Origin: Paenibacillus sp. FSL H7-0331
Lineage (GTDB): Bacteria; Bacillota; Bacilli; Paenibacillales; NBRC-103111
Direction of reading: 5' to 3'
DNA length: 15,573 bases
NCBI RefSeq assembly: GCF_001956045.1
Contig: NZ_MRTH01000072.1
Coordinates: 1 to 15,573 of the forward strand
The stretch's first letter is position 1, and the number at the start of each line of letters is the position of its first letter. Both the position numbers and the translations under genes were made by a program. The notes beneath the pieces were generated by a model. The model worked only from the letters and a program-made list of their open reading frames with translations, was not told the origin of the DNA and made no database searches. Below, piece by piece: positions 7,676-15,558 of this stretch.

Positions 7676-8262
7676 TCATCAGCAGTATCCACATCCATGA
7701 ACAAGCCCGGGATTGCGAAATCGATGCAAATGCCCGATGATTCTTTTCGGATAAGATGTCTCGCTCCCTGGTCGTTCTGCAATCGTAGGAGCTCCGGAAA
7801 CATTCGCTGAGCAAAAATAACAGGCGGTCTTGCCAAACCGTCATACCTTGAGGCCACAAAACCGAGATTGGTGTTCTTTTGAAACCTTATAAGCAGCTCA
7901 TTGATCATCTCTTTTGTAATGAAAGGTTGATCCGCCAGTAATATCATCACGGCTGCCGCTTCCACCGCGAGTGCAGCCTGTACACCGCACCGCAGGGAGT
8001 GCGCTTGCCCTACATGCGCTTCGGAACAGCGAATAACGGACCATTTCCGATGGATCGGATTCAGGTAAAATGTATGATCTATCCAATCTGCTGCAACTTC
8101 ATTGGATACGACCAAAACATAATCCAAATTGGAGCTCAGAGCTGCAGCCAACGCATAATTCCCCAAATTCATTGGCCCCAATGGAAGGCGAAGCTTATTC
8201 GAACCCATTCGGGTACTTTGGCCTGCCGCTAAATAAATGCCCACGATATTATTCGGTTTCAT
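7633..8262 (-). CDS. pucB: MocA-type molybdenum cofactor cytidylyltransferase (PucB-like)
   Basis: A nucleotidyltransferase expected to join CMP to molybdopterin, making the cytosine-dinucleotide cofactor used by xanthine dehydrogenase-type enzymes. The N-terminus has the family's LAAGQSTRMGSNKL signature (residues 11-24), and LADQPF near residue 111 gives the metal/nucleotide-binding Asp. DVDTADD follows near 188. The length, 209 aa, is close to Bacillus subtilis PucB. The ATG at 8262 is preferred over the in-frame TTG at 8271. Neither has a strong ribosome binding site, so translation is probably coupled to the upstream xdhC-type gene, whose stop codon lies 11-13 nt inside this one. It is the last gene of the operon and converges on the exporter relic. 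Confidence 0.85.
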   Translation of the reverse strand: MKPNNIVGIYLAAGQSTRMGSNKLRLPLGPMNLGNYALAAALSSNLDYVLVVSNEVAADWIDHTFYLNPIHRKWSVIRCSEAHVGQAHSLRCGVQAALAVEAAAVMILLADQPFITKEMINELLIRFQKNTNLGFVASRYDGLARPPVIFAQRMFPELLRLQNDQGARHLIRKESSGICIDFAIPGLFMDVDTADDYRILLETSAFWKS

Positions 8263-9286
8263 GGATAACAACTTCTTGCTTTTTATTTTTTCTAAGTATT
8301 AGTTCTGCGACTATACTCACTGCGATTTCCTCCGGCCCCTCTGCTCCAATGGCAAGTCCTATGGGAGAATGAACTTTCATCGGAACCGGCATGCCTGTTA
8401 ATAAACGTTCGGTTCTACTTTTTGATCCCAAAATGCCGAGATAACAAAGCTGCCGCTCCGCAAGAAGTTGAACCAACTGCTGGTCCCTCCTGAAATTATG
8501 AGTCATTACAACTGCATAATCGTAAGGTGTAAAATGCATCATCCCTATTGTTTCCTCCGGAAACCCCAAGATCAATGATTCAGCATCCGGAAAATAACGT
8601 AGATCGCATAAGGCGGGTCTCCAATCGGAGACGACAACGGAGTAGCCGGTTGCTGTCGCAAATGCGGCAAGCGGCCTCGCGTCTGGTCCCGCTCCAAATA
8701 TGATCAGACGCGGTTTGGGATAATAGGTATGGACGAATATGTCCGATTGTATGGATGAGACAAATCCGCTCCTGAGCGAATCTTCAGACGACATCAAGTG
8801 TATGAGTGCCTGCGGAAATTCTCCCTGCCATTCCCCGAACAGATGCCTATCTCTGGTCAAGAAACTATAATCGGTAACAGAGCCATCCGAACCGAATCTT
8901 TTAACGAGCATGACCTCGACCTGCTGATCCAAATAATTCTTCAATGTACATAAATGATCTGCAAACACATCATGTACCGGCTCCATCGTTACATGAATAA
9001 CACCGCGGCACCCCGGTTCTTCCCCCCAGGACAGCGGCTCCAATGATTGCATATCGAACACAAAGTTTCGAGAAACGCCTATTTCCAAAATATCCGGCAT
9101 GCAGGCCGAAAGATGCGCCTCCAAACAGCCGGCGCTTAAAACTCCAATCTGTGTGCCATCTTCCAGAAACAGCATGGAGGTTCCTTCTTTTCGGTATGCG
9201 CTCCCTTCTACTTGGGTAATTGTCGCAAGCACGCTTCTTAGTACGGTACGTTGAACGGCTTCCAAAATACGATGTATCTCCTCCAA
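8249..9286 (-). CDS. pucA: XdhC/CoxI-type molybdenum hydroxylase maturation factor (PucA-like)
   Basis: XdhC proteins bind molybdenum cofactor, support its sulfuration and insert it into xanthine dehydrogenase-type apoenzymes. The N-terminal XdhC_CoxI domain contains SAGCLEAHL near residue 50. The C-terminal XdhC_C domain starts with the Rossmann motif FGAGPDARPL near residue 196 and ends with IGLAIGAEGPEEIAVSI, the conserved family tail. The length, 345 aa, agrees with Bacillus PucA (about 330). I place the start at the TTG 9284-9286, because AAGGAGG lies 7 nt before it. The GTG at 9290-9292 sits almost on top of that site. It follows the 2Fe-2S subunit gene by about 42 nt and overlaps the next gene by 14 bp. 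Confidence 0.88.
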   Translation of the reverse strand: MEEIHRILEAVQRTVLRSVLATITQVEGSAYRKEGTSMLFLEDGTQIGVLSAGCLEAHLSACMPDILEIGVSRNFVFDMQSLEPLSWGEEPGCRGVIHVTMEPVHDVFADHLCTLKNYLDQQVEVMLVKRFGSDGSVTDYSFLTRDRHLFGEWQGEFPQALIHLMSSEDSLRSGFVSSIQSDIFVHTYYPKPRLIIFGAGPDARPLAAFATATGYSVVVSDWRPALCDLRYFPDAESLILGFPEETIGMMHFTPYDYAVVMTHNFRRDQQLVQLLAERQLCYLGILGSKSRTERLLTGMPVPMKVHSPIGLAIGAEGPEEIAVSIVAELILRKNKKQEVVIHETE

Positions 9287-9328
9287 CCTCACCCCTCCTT
9301 AGCCTCCCGTAATACTAGGTTCCCAACA

Positions 9329-9802
9329 TTATTTGTTCAGCGTAAAAACGTCCTTCACTGCATTGTGAATCTCTTCATAGGACGTACACCTGCAAATGTT
9401 GGATTCCAGCCATACCCTAATGGTATTTTCATCCGCATGCGGGTGTACCTTCCGCAAGCCTTCACAGTTCACAATAAAGCCGGGAGTACAATAGCCGCAT
9501 TGAAATGCTTGATTCTGAACAAAGGCATTTTGTACCGGTGAGTTCGTCAAACCCTCGATCGTAGTAATTTGTTTTCCATCGGCTTCCACGGTGAGCATAA
9601 GGCACGATTTTATGGGTGAGCCTTCTACCAATATCGTACATGTACCGCAGTCCCCATTATCACAACCGGATTTACTCCCTGTCAGTCCGAGAGTGTCTCG
9701 AAGTGTATATAATAGTAAATCCGCAGCCCTTACTCGAATAGTTCGCTTCTCACTGTTAACTATGAATTCAACCGGATACATAGCGGAATCACGCAATGAC
9801 AT
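9329..9802 (-). CDS. pucE: 2Fe-2S subunit of xanthine dehydrogenase-type enzyme (PucE-like)
   Basis: The electron-transfer subunit of a three-subunit molybdenum hydroxylase. The 157-residue protein is full length for the family. Cys47, Cys52, Cys55 and Cys67 bind the plant ferredoxin-type cluster in the N-terminal domain. Cys102, Cys105, Cys137 and Cys139 (QCGYCTPG and NICRCTSY) bind the second cluster in the C-terminal four-helix domain. All eight ligands are present. AGAAGG lies 7-8 nt before the ATG, and the gene begins 3 nt after the stop of the FAD subunit gene. Electrons would pass from the Mo site through these two clusters to FAD. The symbol is given by analogy with B. subtilis. Confidence 0.93.
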   Translation of the reverse strand: MSLRDSAMYPVEFIVNSEKRTIRVRAADLLLYTLRDTLGLTGSKSGCDNGDCGTCTILVEGSPIKSCLMLTVEADGKQITTIEGLTNSPVQNAFVQNQAFQCGYCTPGFIVNCEGLRKVHPHADENTIRVWLESNICRCTSYEEIHNAVKDVFTLNK

Positions 9803-9805
9803 GCT

Positions 9806-10639
9806 TCACCTTCTTTCCAATGTATGTACCGCGTCAGCTATCGTTTGCTTAAGCACAAATTTCCGATAAGGTGCGGAACCTTCCGCATTATTTAGTAATG
9901 GAGCGGGTAAATTGCCGATCGCTTGTTCAATTCTTACTGGCAAAGGTATTGAGGAATCGTTCAACGCCTGGTCGATCTGGGCGGATCGAAACGGGAATGA
10001 GCAGACGCCGCTATATGCGGTATGAATTTGATTATTTTTCTTGAGAGCAGTTACTGTTACGAGAGGATAGCCGATGTATCCAATCTGCCGCTTTTTGAAA
10101 TGAACGAACGGCAATGATAAATAGCTTCGGTCTGTTAATGTCTGCACTAGAAATTCACCATTGTCCAATCTCATTTGTTGTGAGAAAACTTGGTGAATCG
10201 AAGCTTCTCTGATCCCGTTCATTCCCGCTATAACCATACGGCTGTTTGCCAACAAAAGCGGCAGTACGGCCTCCCGATAATAAATTTTGCCGCAAATGTT
10301 TCCACCGAGCGTGATTTGATTCCGGGCGGTTTGGTCGGCGGCTCCCTGAGCCGTTTCACTGAGCAGAGGGAACGGATTCGCCGCTGATAATGCCGATAAC
10401 GAGACGCAAGCCCCGATAATCAGCTCATCGTTCCGCATTTCCAATACATTGCATTCCGGAATGGACTTCAAATCGATAACAGCGCCAGGATGAATGGAAT
10501 TAGTTCGAGCCCATGTGATGATTTCCGTCCCTCCGGCGTAATATATCGGATTCTTCCCCTGCTTTTGCAGAAACTGAAACCATTCCACAGCTATCTGAAC
10601 GGAAGATGGTTTGTAGTAGTCAAAGTCAAACGGAATCAT
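9806..10639 (-). CDS. pucC: FAD-binding subunit of xanthine dehydrogenase-type enzyme (PucC-like)
   Basis: The FAD subunit passes electrons from the 2Fe-2S clusters to the final acceptor. At 277 aa it has the length I recall for B. subtilis PucC. FAD-contacting motifs are YYAGGTE (residues 33-39) and TLGGNICG (110-117). A CO_deh_flav_C-type domain fills the last 100 residues. GGAGG stands 7 nt before the ATG. The gene overlaps the end of the Mo-subunit gene by 14 bp and is followed 3 nt later by the 2Fe-2S gene, so the three subunits are translationally linked. The first position of the usual SPAAD-like segment after GGN reads KIYYREAVLP here, which is ordinary variation for Firmicute homologues as far as I can judge. 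Confidence 0.9.
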   Translation of the reverse strand: MIPFDFDYYKPSSVQIAVEWFQFLQKQGKNPIYYAGGTEIITWARTNSIHPGAVIDLKSIPECNVLEMRNDELIIGACVSLSALSAANPFPLLSETAQGAADQTARNQITLGGNICGKIYYREAVLPLLLANSRMVIAGMNGIREASIHQVFSQQMRLDNGEFLVQTLTDRSYLSLPFVHFKKRQIGYIGYPLVTVTALKKNNQIHTAYSGVCSFPFRSAQIDQALNDSSIPLPVRIEQAIGNLPAPLLNNAEGSAPYRKFVLKQTIADAVHTLERR

Positions 10640-12953
10640 GGATCGTCCTCCAGATCATCTCGGGCGTCAAAGGCAAATGATTCAGCTCTACCCCGGCGGC
10701 GATGGTCAGGCTATTCGCCAATGCTGCGGGCATGCCAATCAAGCCATGCTCGCCGATTCCACGCAATCCGTAAGGCGCTTCCAAATGAGGGGTCTCGACG
10801 AAATCAACGAAGTACTGTGGCTGCTCTCCGTAACGAATCAATTTATAGGTTCGAAATTGCGGATTCAATATGGCGCCTTTATCATTGAACAGGAAAGCTT
10901 CCCGGCTGGCAAAACTTAAGCCCATGCTCATAGCCCCTGTGATTTGGCTGCGGGCAAATTCCGGATTGATCACCTTGCCGGCATCGATGACAGTTGCCGC
11001 CTTAATGATCTTGTACGTGTATTCTTTCGTATTCAATTCCACTTCTACCGCTTGCGCGCCTACCGTCCATTCCGGACCGGGATTTCCTTTACCGGTTTCT
11101 GGGTCCAATAAAGTTAAGTTCCGCATCGCATAGCTCCCGCGCCCGATGACTTGACCGCCGATCGTATTCCCGTTTGGGAATTTGTAGCCGTTTGCGATTT
11201 TATCAATTGCGATCCCCCTATCGGGGTGATCTTTTAAAAAAACCTTGCCCGCTCCGACATCCAAGTCTGTCGGTAAGCATTGCAATACGACAGCAGTTAT
11301 GTTTTTTAACTGTACGATGGCATCGTCGGCAGCATTCAGAATCGCATTCCCAACTAAAAAGGTGCTGCGGCTCGCCACCGTTTTCCAATGATGGGGATCC
11401 GTCTCGGTGTTGACTTCAGTAGAGATATGTATCATCCGGTCATCCATACGTAACTTTTCGGCCAACAGTTGCGTCAGCGTTGTCCTCGTGCCTTGACCGA
11501 TTTCAACAGCGCCGCACAACAAATTAATGCTTCCGTCGGGATTAAATACGATAACAGCTCCCGCTCCGGCATCCGTCGGCGTACTCGAATTTTTCCAAAA
11601 ACAGCACACCCCTTTTGCCTTAATGAGATGGGTATCGGTTTCCCGCAGCGGGCGGTCGCCCCAATCGATTAATGTTTTCAACTTTGCAATGCACATGGGC
11701 AAATCCCCCAAATTACTCCTATCTAGTAAAGTTTGTGTCGGGGACGTATCCCCCGGCCCTATCGCATTATAAAAACGAAATTCCAATGGGTCCATGCCCA
11801 CTCGATTCGCCAATAAATCGATCGCTCTTTCTATAGCGAACGTCAGTTCAGGATGACCGAATCCTCGAAAAGAAGTGGAATACGGGTGATTCGTATACAT
11901 GCATAAAGAATCGCAATGAACGTTATCGATCCGATAAGGCCCAGTGCAATCGACAGCTCCCGCCCGACTCATGACCGCCCCCCGATCCGAATACGCTCCA
12001 CCATCATACAGATGCAAAATTTCGGCGGCCATTAATTTCCCGTCATGGTTGCAACCAAGCTTGATTTTGGCATCCAGTCCGATATGGACGGGAGAAGAAA
12101 TCATGTCTAGCTCCCGGGAGTTCACCAATTTTACAGCTTTTCCGCCAACCGCACGGGAAGCCAGGTATGCAAGAAACTCCATTTGAATCGCGGCTTTTCC
12201 ACCGAAACTGCCGCCGACCAAGGGCGTGTGTACGATCACTTTATGAAGCGGAATATGAAACGATTGGCTGATTGCTCTTCGGATAATATATGGCGATTGT
12301 GAAGCGGAATGGATAACCACTTTCCCGTCGGGCATAATTTCTGCTGTGCTGCATCGCATTTCCATTGCGGCGTGATCCGATTGCGGTAAAGTAACCTCGA
12401 CTTCAACGGTATGATCGCTATTCCTCCATCCTTCCTCCATATTCCCCTTGCGTATTTTTGTTCGGTTCGCGATGTTGGTTCCCGGCTCCGGGTAAACCTC
12501 TTCGTGCCGCTTGTACTCGGCAAGATGCTCATGAACGAGCGGAGCATTTTGCTGATAAGCTTCCCTTGGAGAAAGGACGACCGGTAAAAGCTCGTAATCC
12601 ACTTTGATGCGGGTTGCCGCCATCTCTGCTATATATTCTTGTTCTGCAACAACAAGGGCGACGGGCTCTCCATAATATCTTACTTTGTCTTTTGCGATTG
12701 GTGGACGATCCGCCAGAGGCGACCCGGTTAACATCGGGTAATATTGGCCTGTTATGACCGCTCTTACACCCGGAATTTTCATGGCTTCGGACGAATCGAT
12801 CGCTTTTATTTTAGCGTGAGCATGGGGGCTGATAGCTATTTTTACATGTAATAGCCCTGGTGTCGAAATATCATTCACATATTTGGCGGTCCCTGTAACT
12901 TTTTCCCATGTTTCCTTTCTGGGAATGCTTTTACCAACCGAGTGACTGATCAT
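10626..12953 (-). CDS. pucD: Molybdenum cofactor-binding subunit of xanthine dehydrogenase-type enzyme (PucD-like)
   Basis: The 775-residue catalytic subunit of a molybdenum hydroxylase, probably acting on hypoxanthine/xanthine. An N-terminal Ald_Xan_dh_C domain (SIPRKETWEKVTGTAKYVND) is followed by the Mo-binding domain. Visible motifs are GGSFGGK near 246-252, SFRGFGHPE near 361, GAVEIGQGTRTT in the cofactor region, and RGIGEHGLIG, where Glu735 occupies the position of the catalytic base. The sequence AGGAGG stands 5 nt before the ATG. It is the first gene of the operon and overlaps the FAD subunit gene by 14 bp. Substrate-binding residues cannot be assigned with certainty, so other N-heterocycles (for example nicotinate) or aldehydes remain possible. 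The gene neighbourhood contains no other purine degradation genes or transcriptional regulator. Confidence 0.9.
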   Translation of the reverse strand: MISHSVGKSIPRKETWEKVTGTAKYVNDISTPGLLHVKIAISPHAHAKIKAIDSSEAMKIPGVRAVITGQYYPMLTGSPLADRPPIAKDKVRYYGEPVALVVAEQEYIAEMAATRIKVDYELLPVVLSPREAYQQNAPLVHEHLAEYKRHEEVYPEPGTNIANRTKIRKGNMEEGWRNSDHTVEVEVTLPQSDHAAMEMRCSTAEIMPDGKVVIHSASQSPYIIRRAISQSFHIPLHKVIVHTPLVGGSFGGKAAIQMEFLAYLASRAVGGKAVKLVNSRELDMISSPVHIGLDAKIKLGCNHDGKLMAAEILHLYDGGAYSDRGAVMSRAGAVDCTGPYRIDNVHCDSLCMYTNHPYSTSFRGFGHPELTFAIERAIDLLANRVGMDPLEFRFYNAIGPGDTSPTQTLLDRSNLGDLPMCIAKLKTLIDWGDRPLRETDTHLIKAKGVCCFWKNSSTPTDAGAGAVIVFNPDGSINLLCGAVEIGQGTRTTLTQLLAEKLRMDDRMIHISTEVNTETDPHHWKTVASRSTFLVGNAILNAADDAIVQLKNITAVVLQCLPTDLDVGAGKVFLKDHPDRGIAIDKIANGYKFPNGNTIGGQVIGRGSYAMRNLTLLDPETGKGNPGPEWTVGAQAVEVELNTKEYTYKIIKAATVIDAGKVINPEFARSQITGAMSMGLSFASREAFLFNDKGAILNPQFRTYKLIRYGEQPQYFVDFVETPHLEAPYGLRGIGEHGLIGMPAALANSLTIAAGVELNHLPLTPEMIWRTIHDSV

Positions 12954-13115
12954 GACCCCCTCCTATTTCAATAAGAGCCTTACAACATTCAACTACTTCA
13001 TAGCCTATGTATATACAAGATTTGTTGTCCTTATTATTTAATTTAATGAATGATCTTCCAATATGGGGACAACCTACATCATAAATTGAAAAATAGTTAT
13101 TTATGGAGATCGAAA
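12954..13115. promoter_or_regulatory. Divergent intergenic region between the xdh operon and the L,D-transpeptidase gene
   Basis: This 162-bp AT-rich stretch must hold the operon promoter (minus) and the transpeptidase promoter (plus). No hexamer pair of good quality stands out in either direction, and I see no purine or molybdenum cofactor riboswitch. The ribosome binding sites are AGGAGG at 12959-12964 (minus) and GGAG just upstream of 13116 (plus). Confidence 0.45.
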
Positions 13116-13820
13116 ATGCGAAACCTACATGACCTTCTACGACGTTCCATTATAGTTCATATACTGATTTTGACCTTGACTGAAGGATTGACTCACTCCC
13201 ATGCCTACGCCGACCCACCACTTCCGATTGTCGCTGACCAAGGAAGAATTTACACTATAGAAATTAACCCTCAACGTCATCAATTAGTGGTACGTGTACA
13301 AGGACAGAAATTCAAAACATATCCCATTGCCGTTGGTAATCCGTCCACTCCTACCCCTGTTGGAGAATACCAAATTGTATATAAGGGGAAAAATTGGGCT
13401 CCTTCCTTTGGTCCTCGTTGGCTGGGTTTAAATGTCCCTTGGGGAATTTACGGAATTCACGGCACAAACAGGCCGTACTCCATTGGGCAGCATTTGAGCC
13501 ATGGTTGCATTCGGATGCGTAATAGCGATGTGATTGAATTATTTGAGATAATTCCACTTGGTACAATAGTCAAAATTAATGGACATGTATTGGGGGACCC
13601 GAATCATGAACCAAGGACTTTAGCGGAGGGTGATGTCGGAGGAGACGTGCAATTGATTCAATCCCGTCTGAAGAGTGCTGGATACTTTAAGGGGATATGT
13701 AACGGCAAATTCCGTTCAGACACAACCGCTACCGTAAAACAATTTCAACGGTATCACCACTTGGCATCTAACGGTGTCGTTTCGGTAAAAGTGTATCATA
13801 AATTAGGATTATTGGAATGA
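13116..13820 (+). CDS. L,D-transpeptidase (YkuD domain) with C-terminal peptidoglycan-binding domain
   Basis: A secreted enzyme that forms 3-3 cross-links in, or attaches proteins to, peptidoglycan, acting outside the membrane. The start is set at 13116 because GGAG lies 7 nt upstream and a signal peptide follows (hydrophobic IIVHILILTL, cleavage near HAYA-D). The frame is open for 22 more codons upstream, without such signs. The YkuD domain covers about residues 40-155, with His115 (YGIHGT) and the catalytic SHGCIR motif (His129, Cys131, Arg133). A PG_binding_1 domain fills about 170-234. The 234-residue length fits a small secreted YkuD protein with one such domain. It is intact, unlike most of its neighbours on this strand. 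Confidence 0.92.
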   Translation: MRNLHDLLRRSIIVHILILTLTEGLTHSHAYADPPLPIVADQGRIYTIEINPQRHQLVVRVQGQKFKTYPIAVGNPSTPTPVGEYQIVYKGKNWAPSFGPRWLGLNVPWGIYGIHGTNRPYSIGQHLSHGCIRMRNSDVIELFEIIPLGTIVKINGHVLGDPNHEPRTLAEGDVGGDVQLIQSRLKSAGYFKGICNGKFRSDTTATVKQFQRYHHLASNGVVSVKVYHKLGLLE

Positions 13821-13862
13821 AGAAAAAATCGCGATAACCGAATTCATATTGGGAGATGAGTT

Positions 13863-14171
13863 ATGGATACTATTTGGCAATACTCCATCAGGACGTTGTT
13901 AGGCTTTATCCTTTTATTGTTATTAACGCGTATATTGGGAAAAAAACAATTAAGTCAAATGACATTTTTTACATATATTACGGGAATCGCTCTTGGGAAC
14001 ATTACTGGTGAGATGGTTTTAAATAAAGAAATTAAAGTAGTCGCTGGTATCACTGCTATGACAATGTGGACATTGCTGACGATAATTATTGAGCAAATAA
14101 GTCTTGATGTGTTTTTTGCGGAGCTCCAAAGTGATGGAAGTATTTATTTGGATAAAAAGTCACCTCACTAA
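13863..14171 (+). pseudogene. YetF/DUF421 membrane protein with large in-frame internal deletion
   Basis: A good ribosome binding site (GGGAGATGAG) precedes the ATG. Residues 1-80 look like the N-terminal membrane domain of YetF proteins: three hydrophobic helices, with RTLLGFILLLLLTRILGKKQ and the motif SQMTFFTYITGIALGNI. The sequence then passes directly from IIEQISL to DVFFAELQSDGSIYLDKK, which resembles the very end of the family's cytoplasmic DUF421 domain. About 100 or more residues between these parts, including the core of the cytoplasmic domain, are missing, and the protein is 102 aa instead of 200-290. The frame is kept, so a short membrane protein could still be made, but the family function in germination or stress is probably lost. 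Confidence 0.75.
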
Positions 14172-14260
14172 AAAAGCTTAAAGTAAGTATATCAGTTGCT
14201 TAAGCAAATTTCTCTGAACATTCTTGGCTCATGAATAAAACTCAGGTTTCTTCAACAAAT

Positions 14261-14288
14261 AAACATGTCCTAACATTTAGACATGTTT
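14261..14288. terminator. Bidirectional terminator-like hairpin
   Basis: Perfect 9-bp arms AAACATGTC (14261-14269) and GACATGTTT (14280-14288) enclose a 10-nt loop between two converging genes. On the minus strand it lies just past the stop at 14304 and is followed by a T-rich TTTATTTGTT. On the plus strand it follows the YetF remnant with only a short T-run. Confidence 0.7.
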
Positions 14289-14303
14289 CTGGAATCCGGT
14301 TAT

Positions 14304-14994
14304 TTACTTAAAGATATTTGGAAATTGTTTGACGATCCCTTCTGTAAACGCATCAGCCATCACCAACGCCTGTTTCTCAATCCGATCGTATTCTTCGATA
14401 TCGGATTTGTAATTTTTAGAAAGTCTGAAAACTGCTTCATCTTTTGTCATTCGTAAATGCTCATGGAGCATGTTCGTCAAGGCTGATTTAGGCCAGTTGG
14501 GGTTGATACTGTTAAGAAAAGCAGCTATTTCATCCGCATTGGCATACCAGTTTTTCTCCGCTTCAGCGGCTGCCCGGCTATTGCCAGCCTTGGCTGCTTT
14601 AACAAGTTGTGCGGCCAATACAAGATGCTCTCTAAATAAACCGCTGAATCGTTTAGCTATCTCTTCCCCGTAGTAATGTTTAAACACATTGGCCATATCA
14701 GGAGGATTGCGGAGGAGATCTCTGCAATGCTTATGATAAGCATCCTCGTCCAAGCAACGTGTTGTTCCCAAAGCGTTCGGAAAGCTTGGTTTAATTCTAC
14801 TTCTGCATTACCGATACATACAGATTTTGAGGTGAAACAGATTCATATCTCAAGAATGGCACTACTGGTTGTGCATAAGGATTGTAATTACTTTGACCAT
14901 AGTTTGAGCGAAATGGATATACCGGATGATCATTTAGAGAACGAAAATAGGATTGAAAATGTGGATATGGTATCCATGTTGTTGCATAGTACAT
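14304..14994 (-). pseudogene. Frameshifted gene of an uncharacterised Bacillus/Paenibacillus family
   Basis: The start at 14994 is strongly marked by GGGAGGA 8 nt upstream. Three phases carry one protein. 14994 to about 14808 encodes a Pro/Tyr-rich N-terminus ending SPQNLYVS. About 14806 to 14724 encodes AEVELNQAFRTLWEQHVAWTRMLIISIA. 14723 to 14304 encodes RDLLRNPPDMANVFKHYYG through NIFK, an all-helical region. I recall full-length relatives in which ISTA is followed by a dozen residues ending in KRLLRNP, so the second break is a small deletion with frameshift. Such relatives are often labelled acetylglutamate kinase in databases, but nothing here resembles that fold. The function is unknown. 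Without both frameshifts the product would be about 230 aa. Confidence 0.75.
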
Positions 14995-15137
14995 GTGATG
15001 GTTCCTCCCTAAAAATAGTCATTCACCTACTAAAGCATATGAGATGGAGGTGTGATTTGTTTGGGCTTTTGAAAATATAATGGCTACTCTCTAATTATGG
15101 CCACTTATTTTGAAAGCGACCATCACAAGGAGGGATA
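14995..15137. other. Intergenic stretch upstream of two small frames
   Basis: The stretch contains the ribosome binding site of the gene starting at 14994 (minus) and, at its right end, an AAGGAGG at 15128-15134 (plus). No clear promoter hexamers are visible. Confidence 0.4.
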
Positions 15138-15287
15138 TTGACTGACCATACTAAATTGAACAACAGCCGAGAATTTAATTCAACTTATCCGGCAACAATA
15201 ATTGCTGTCCGGGTAAATAATTTATCGTGGTTACTATTATGTTTCAAGTGTGGATGCTTCCCTTCTTGGGATTGCCATGCATGCTAA
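15138..15287 (+). CDS. Possible small Cys-rich peptide, 49 codons, uncertain
   Basis: The frame opens at TTG 15138, 3 nt after AAGGAGGG, and closes at TAA 15285-15287. The spacing from the ribosome binding site is short and there is no ATG, so the call rests on the strong GGAGG and the uninterrupted frame. The product begins MTDHTKLNNSREFN, passes through a hydrophobic WLLLC stretch and ends in CFKCGCFPSWDCHAC with six cysteines. I recognise no family. It lies 22 nt before the next small gene and could be its leader peptide or chance. Confidence 0.25.
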   Translation: MTDHTKLNNSREFNSTYPATIIAVRVNNLSWLLLCFKCGCFPSWDCHAC

Positions 15288-15309
15288 ATTCCATTAGGAG
15301 GTGTTACCA

Positions 15310-15471
15310 ATGAGTAACAGTTTAGATGCCATTCGAGCAGATCAACAAAACTTTCTCGATGATACGGAAGATGAAGTCAAGGAACTACCGGCCACAACAG
15401 ACGTAAACGAAGCCGTTGAAGCTATTACAGCCCACATCAACAAATATGATGTTAATGAAGAAAAAGAATAA
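15310..15471 (+). CDS. Small acidic protein of unknown function, 53 aa
   Basis: AGGAGGTG stands 6 nt before the ATG, an excellent ribosome binding site. The product is strongly acidic and hydrophilic, with no Cys, no Trp and no membrane segment. It begins MSNSLDAIRADQQNFLDD and ends KYDVNEEKE, with a likely helical middle (VNEAVEAITAHINKY). I do not recognise the family. It may be a cytosolic or spore small protein. No terminator hairpin with a T-run follows before the window ends. It is too short for usual length cut-offs, but its start signal is among the best in the window. Confidence 0.65.
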   Translation: MSNSLDAIRADQQNFLDDTEDEVKELPATTDVNEAVEAITAHINKYDVNEEKE

Positions 15472-15558
15472 GTATTAGTTTCCAAGAGGCTGTCCCAAAC
15501 TAACATGGCCTGACGGCCACCACCATGAATGAAAATGTCTTGGCTTGTGAATCTGTAT

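Noticed and set aside
12236..12547. 103-codon minus-strand frame
   Set aside because: It is an out-of-phase shadow inside the Mo-subunit gene.
12954..13115. Possible purine or molybdenum cofactor riboswitch before the xdh operon
   Set aside because: The leader is short and shows none of the conserved helices or core bases of these riboswitch classes.
14196..14207. Palindrome TTGCTTAAGCAA
   Set aside because: At 12 bp it is too short to assign as an operator, and no regulator or second copy is seen nearby.
14676..15080. 134-codon plus-strand frame
   Set aside because: It lies antisense to the frameshifted gene at 14304-14994 and has no family resemblance.
15183..15212. Imperfect hairpin CCGGCAACAAT/ATTGCTGTCCGG
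   Set aside because: It has two interruptions, almost no loop and no T-run, and it lies inside the possible Cys-rich frame, so a terminator call is not supported.
15484..15500. GAGGCTGTCCCAAA sequence resembling ends seen next to some insertion sequences
   Set aside because: No transposase, matching inverted end or target duplication is visible within the window.
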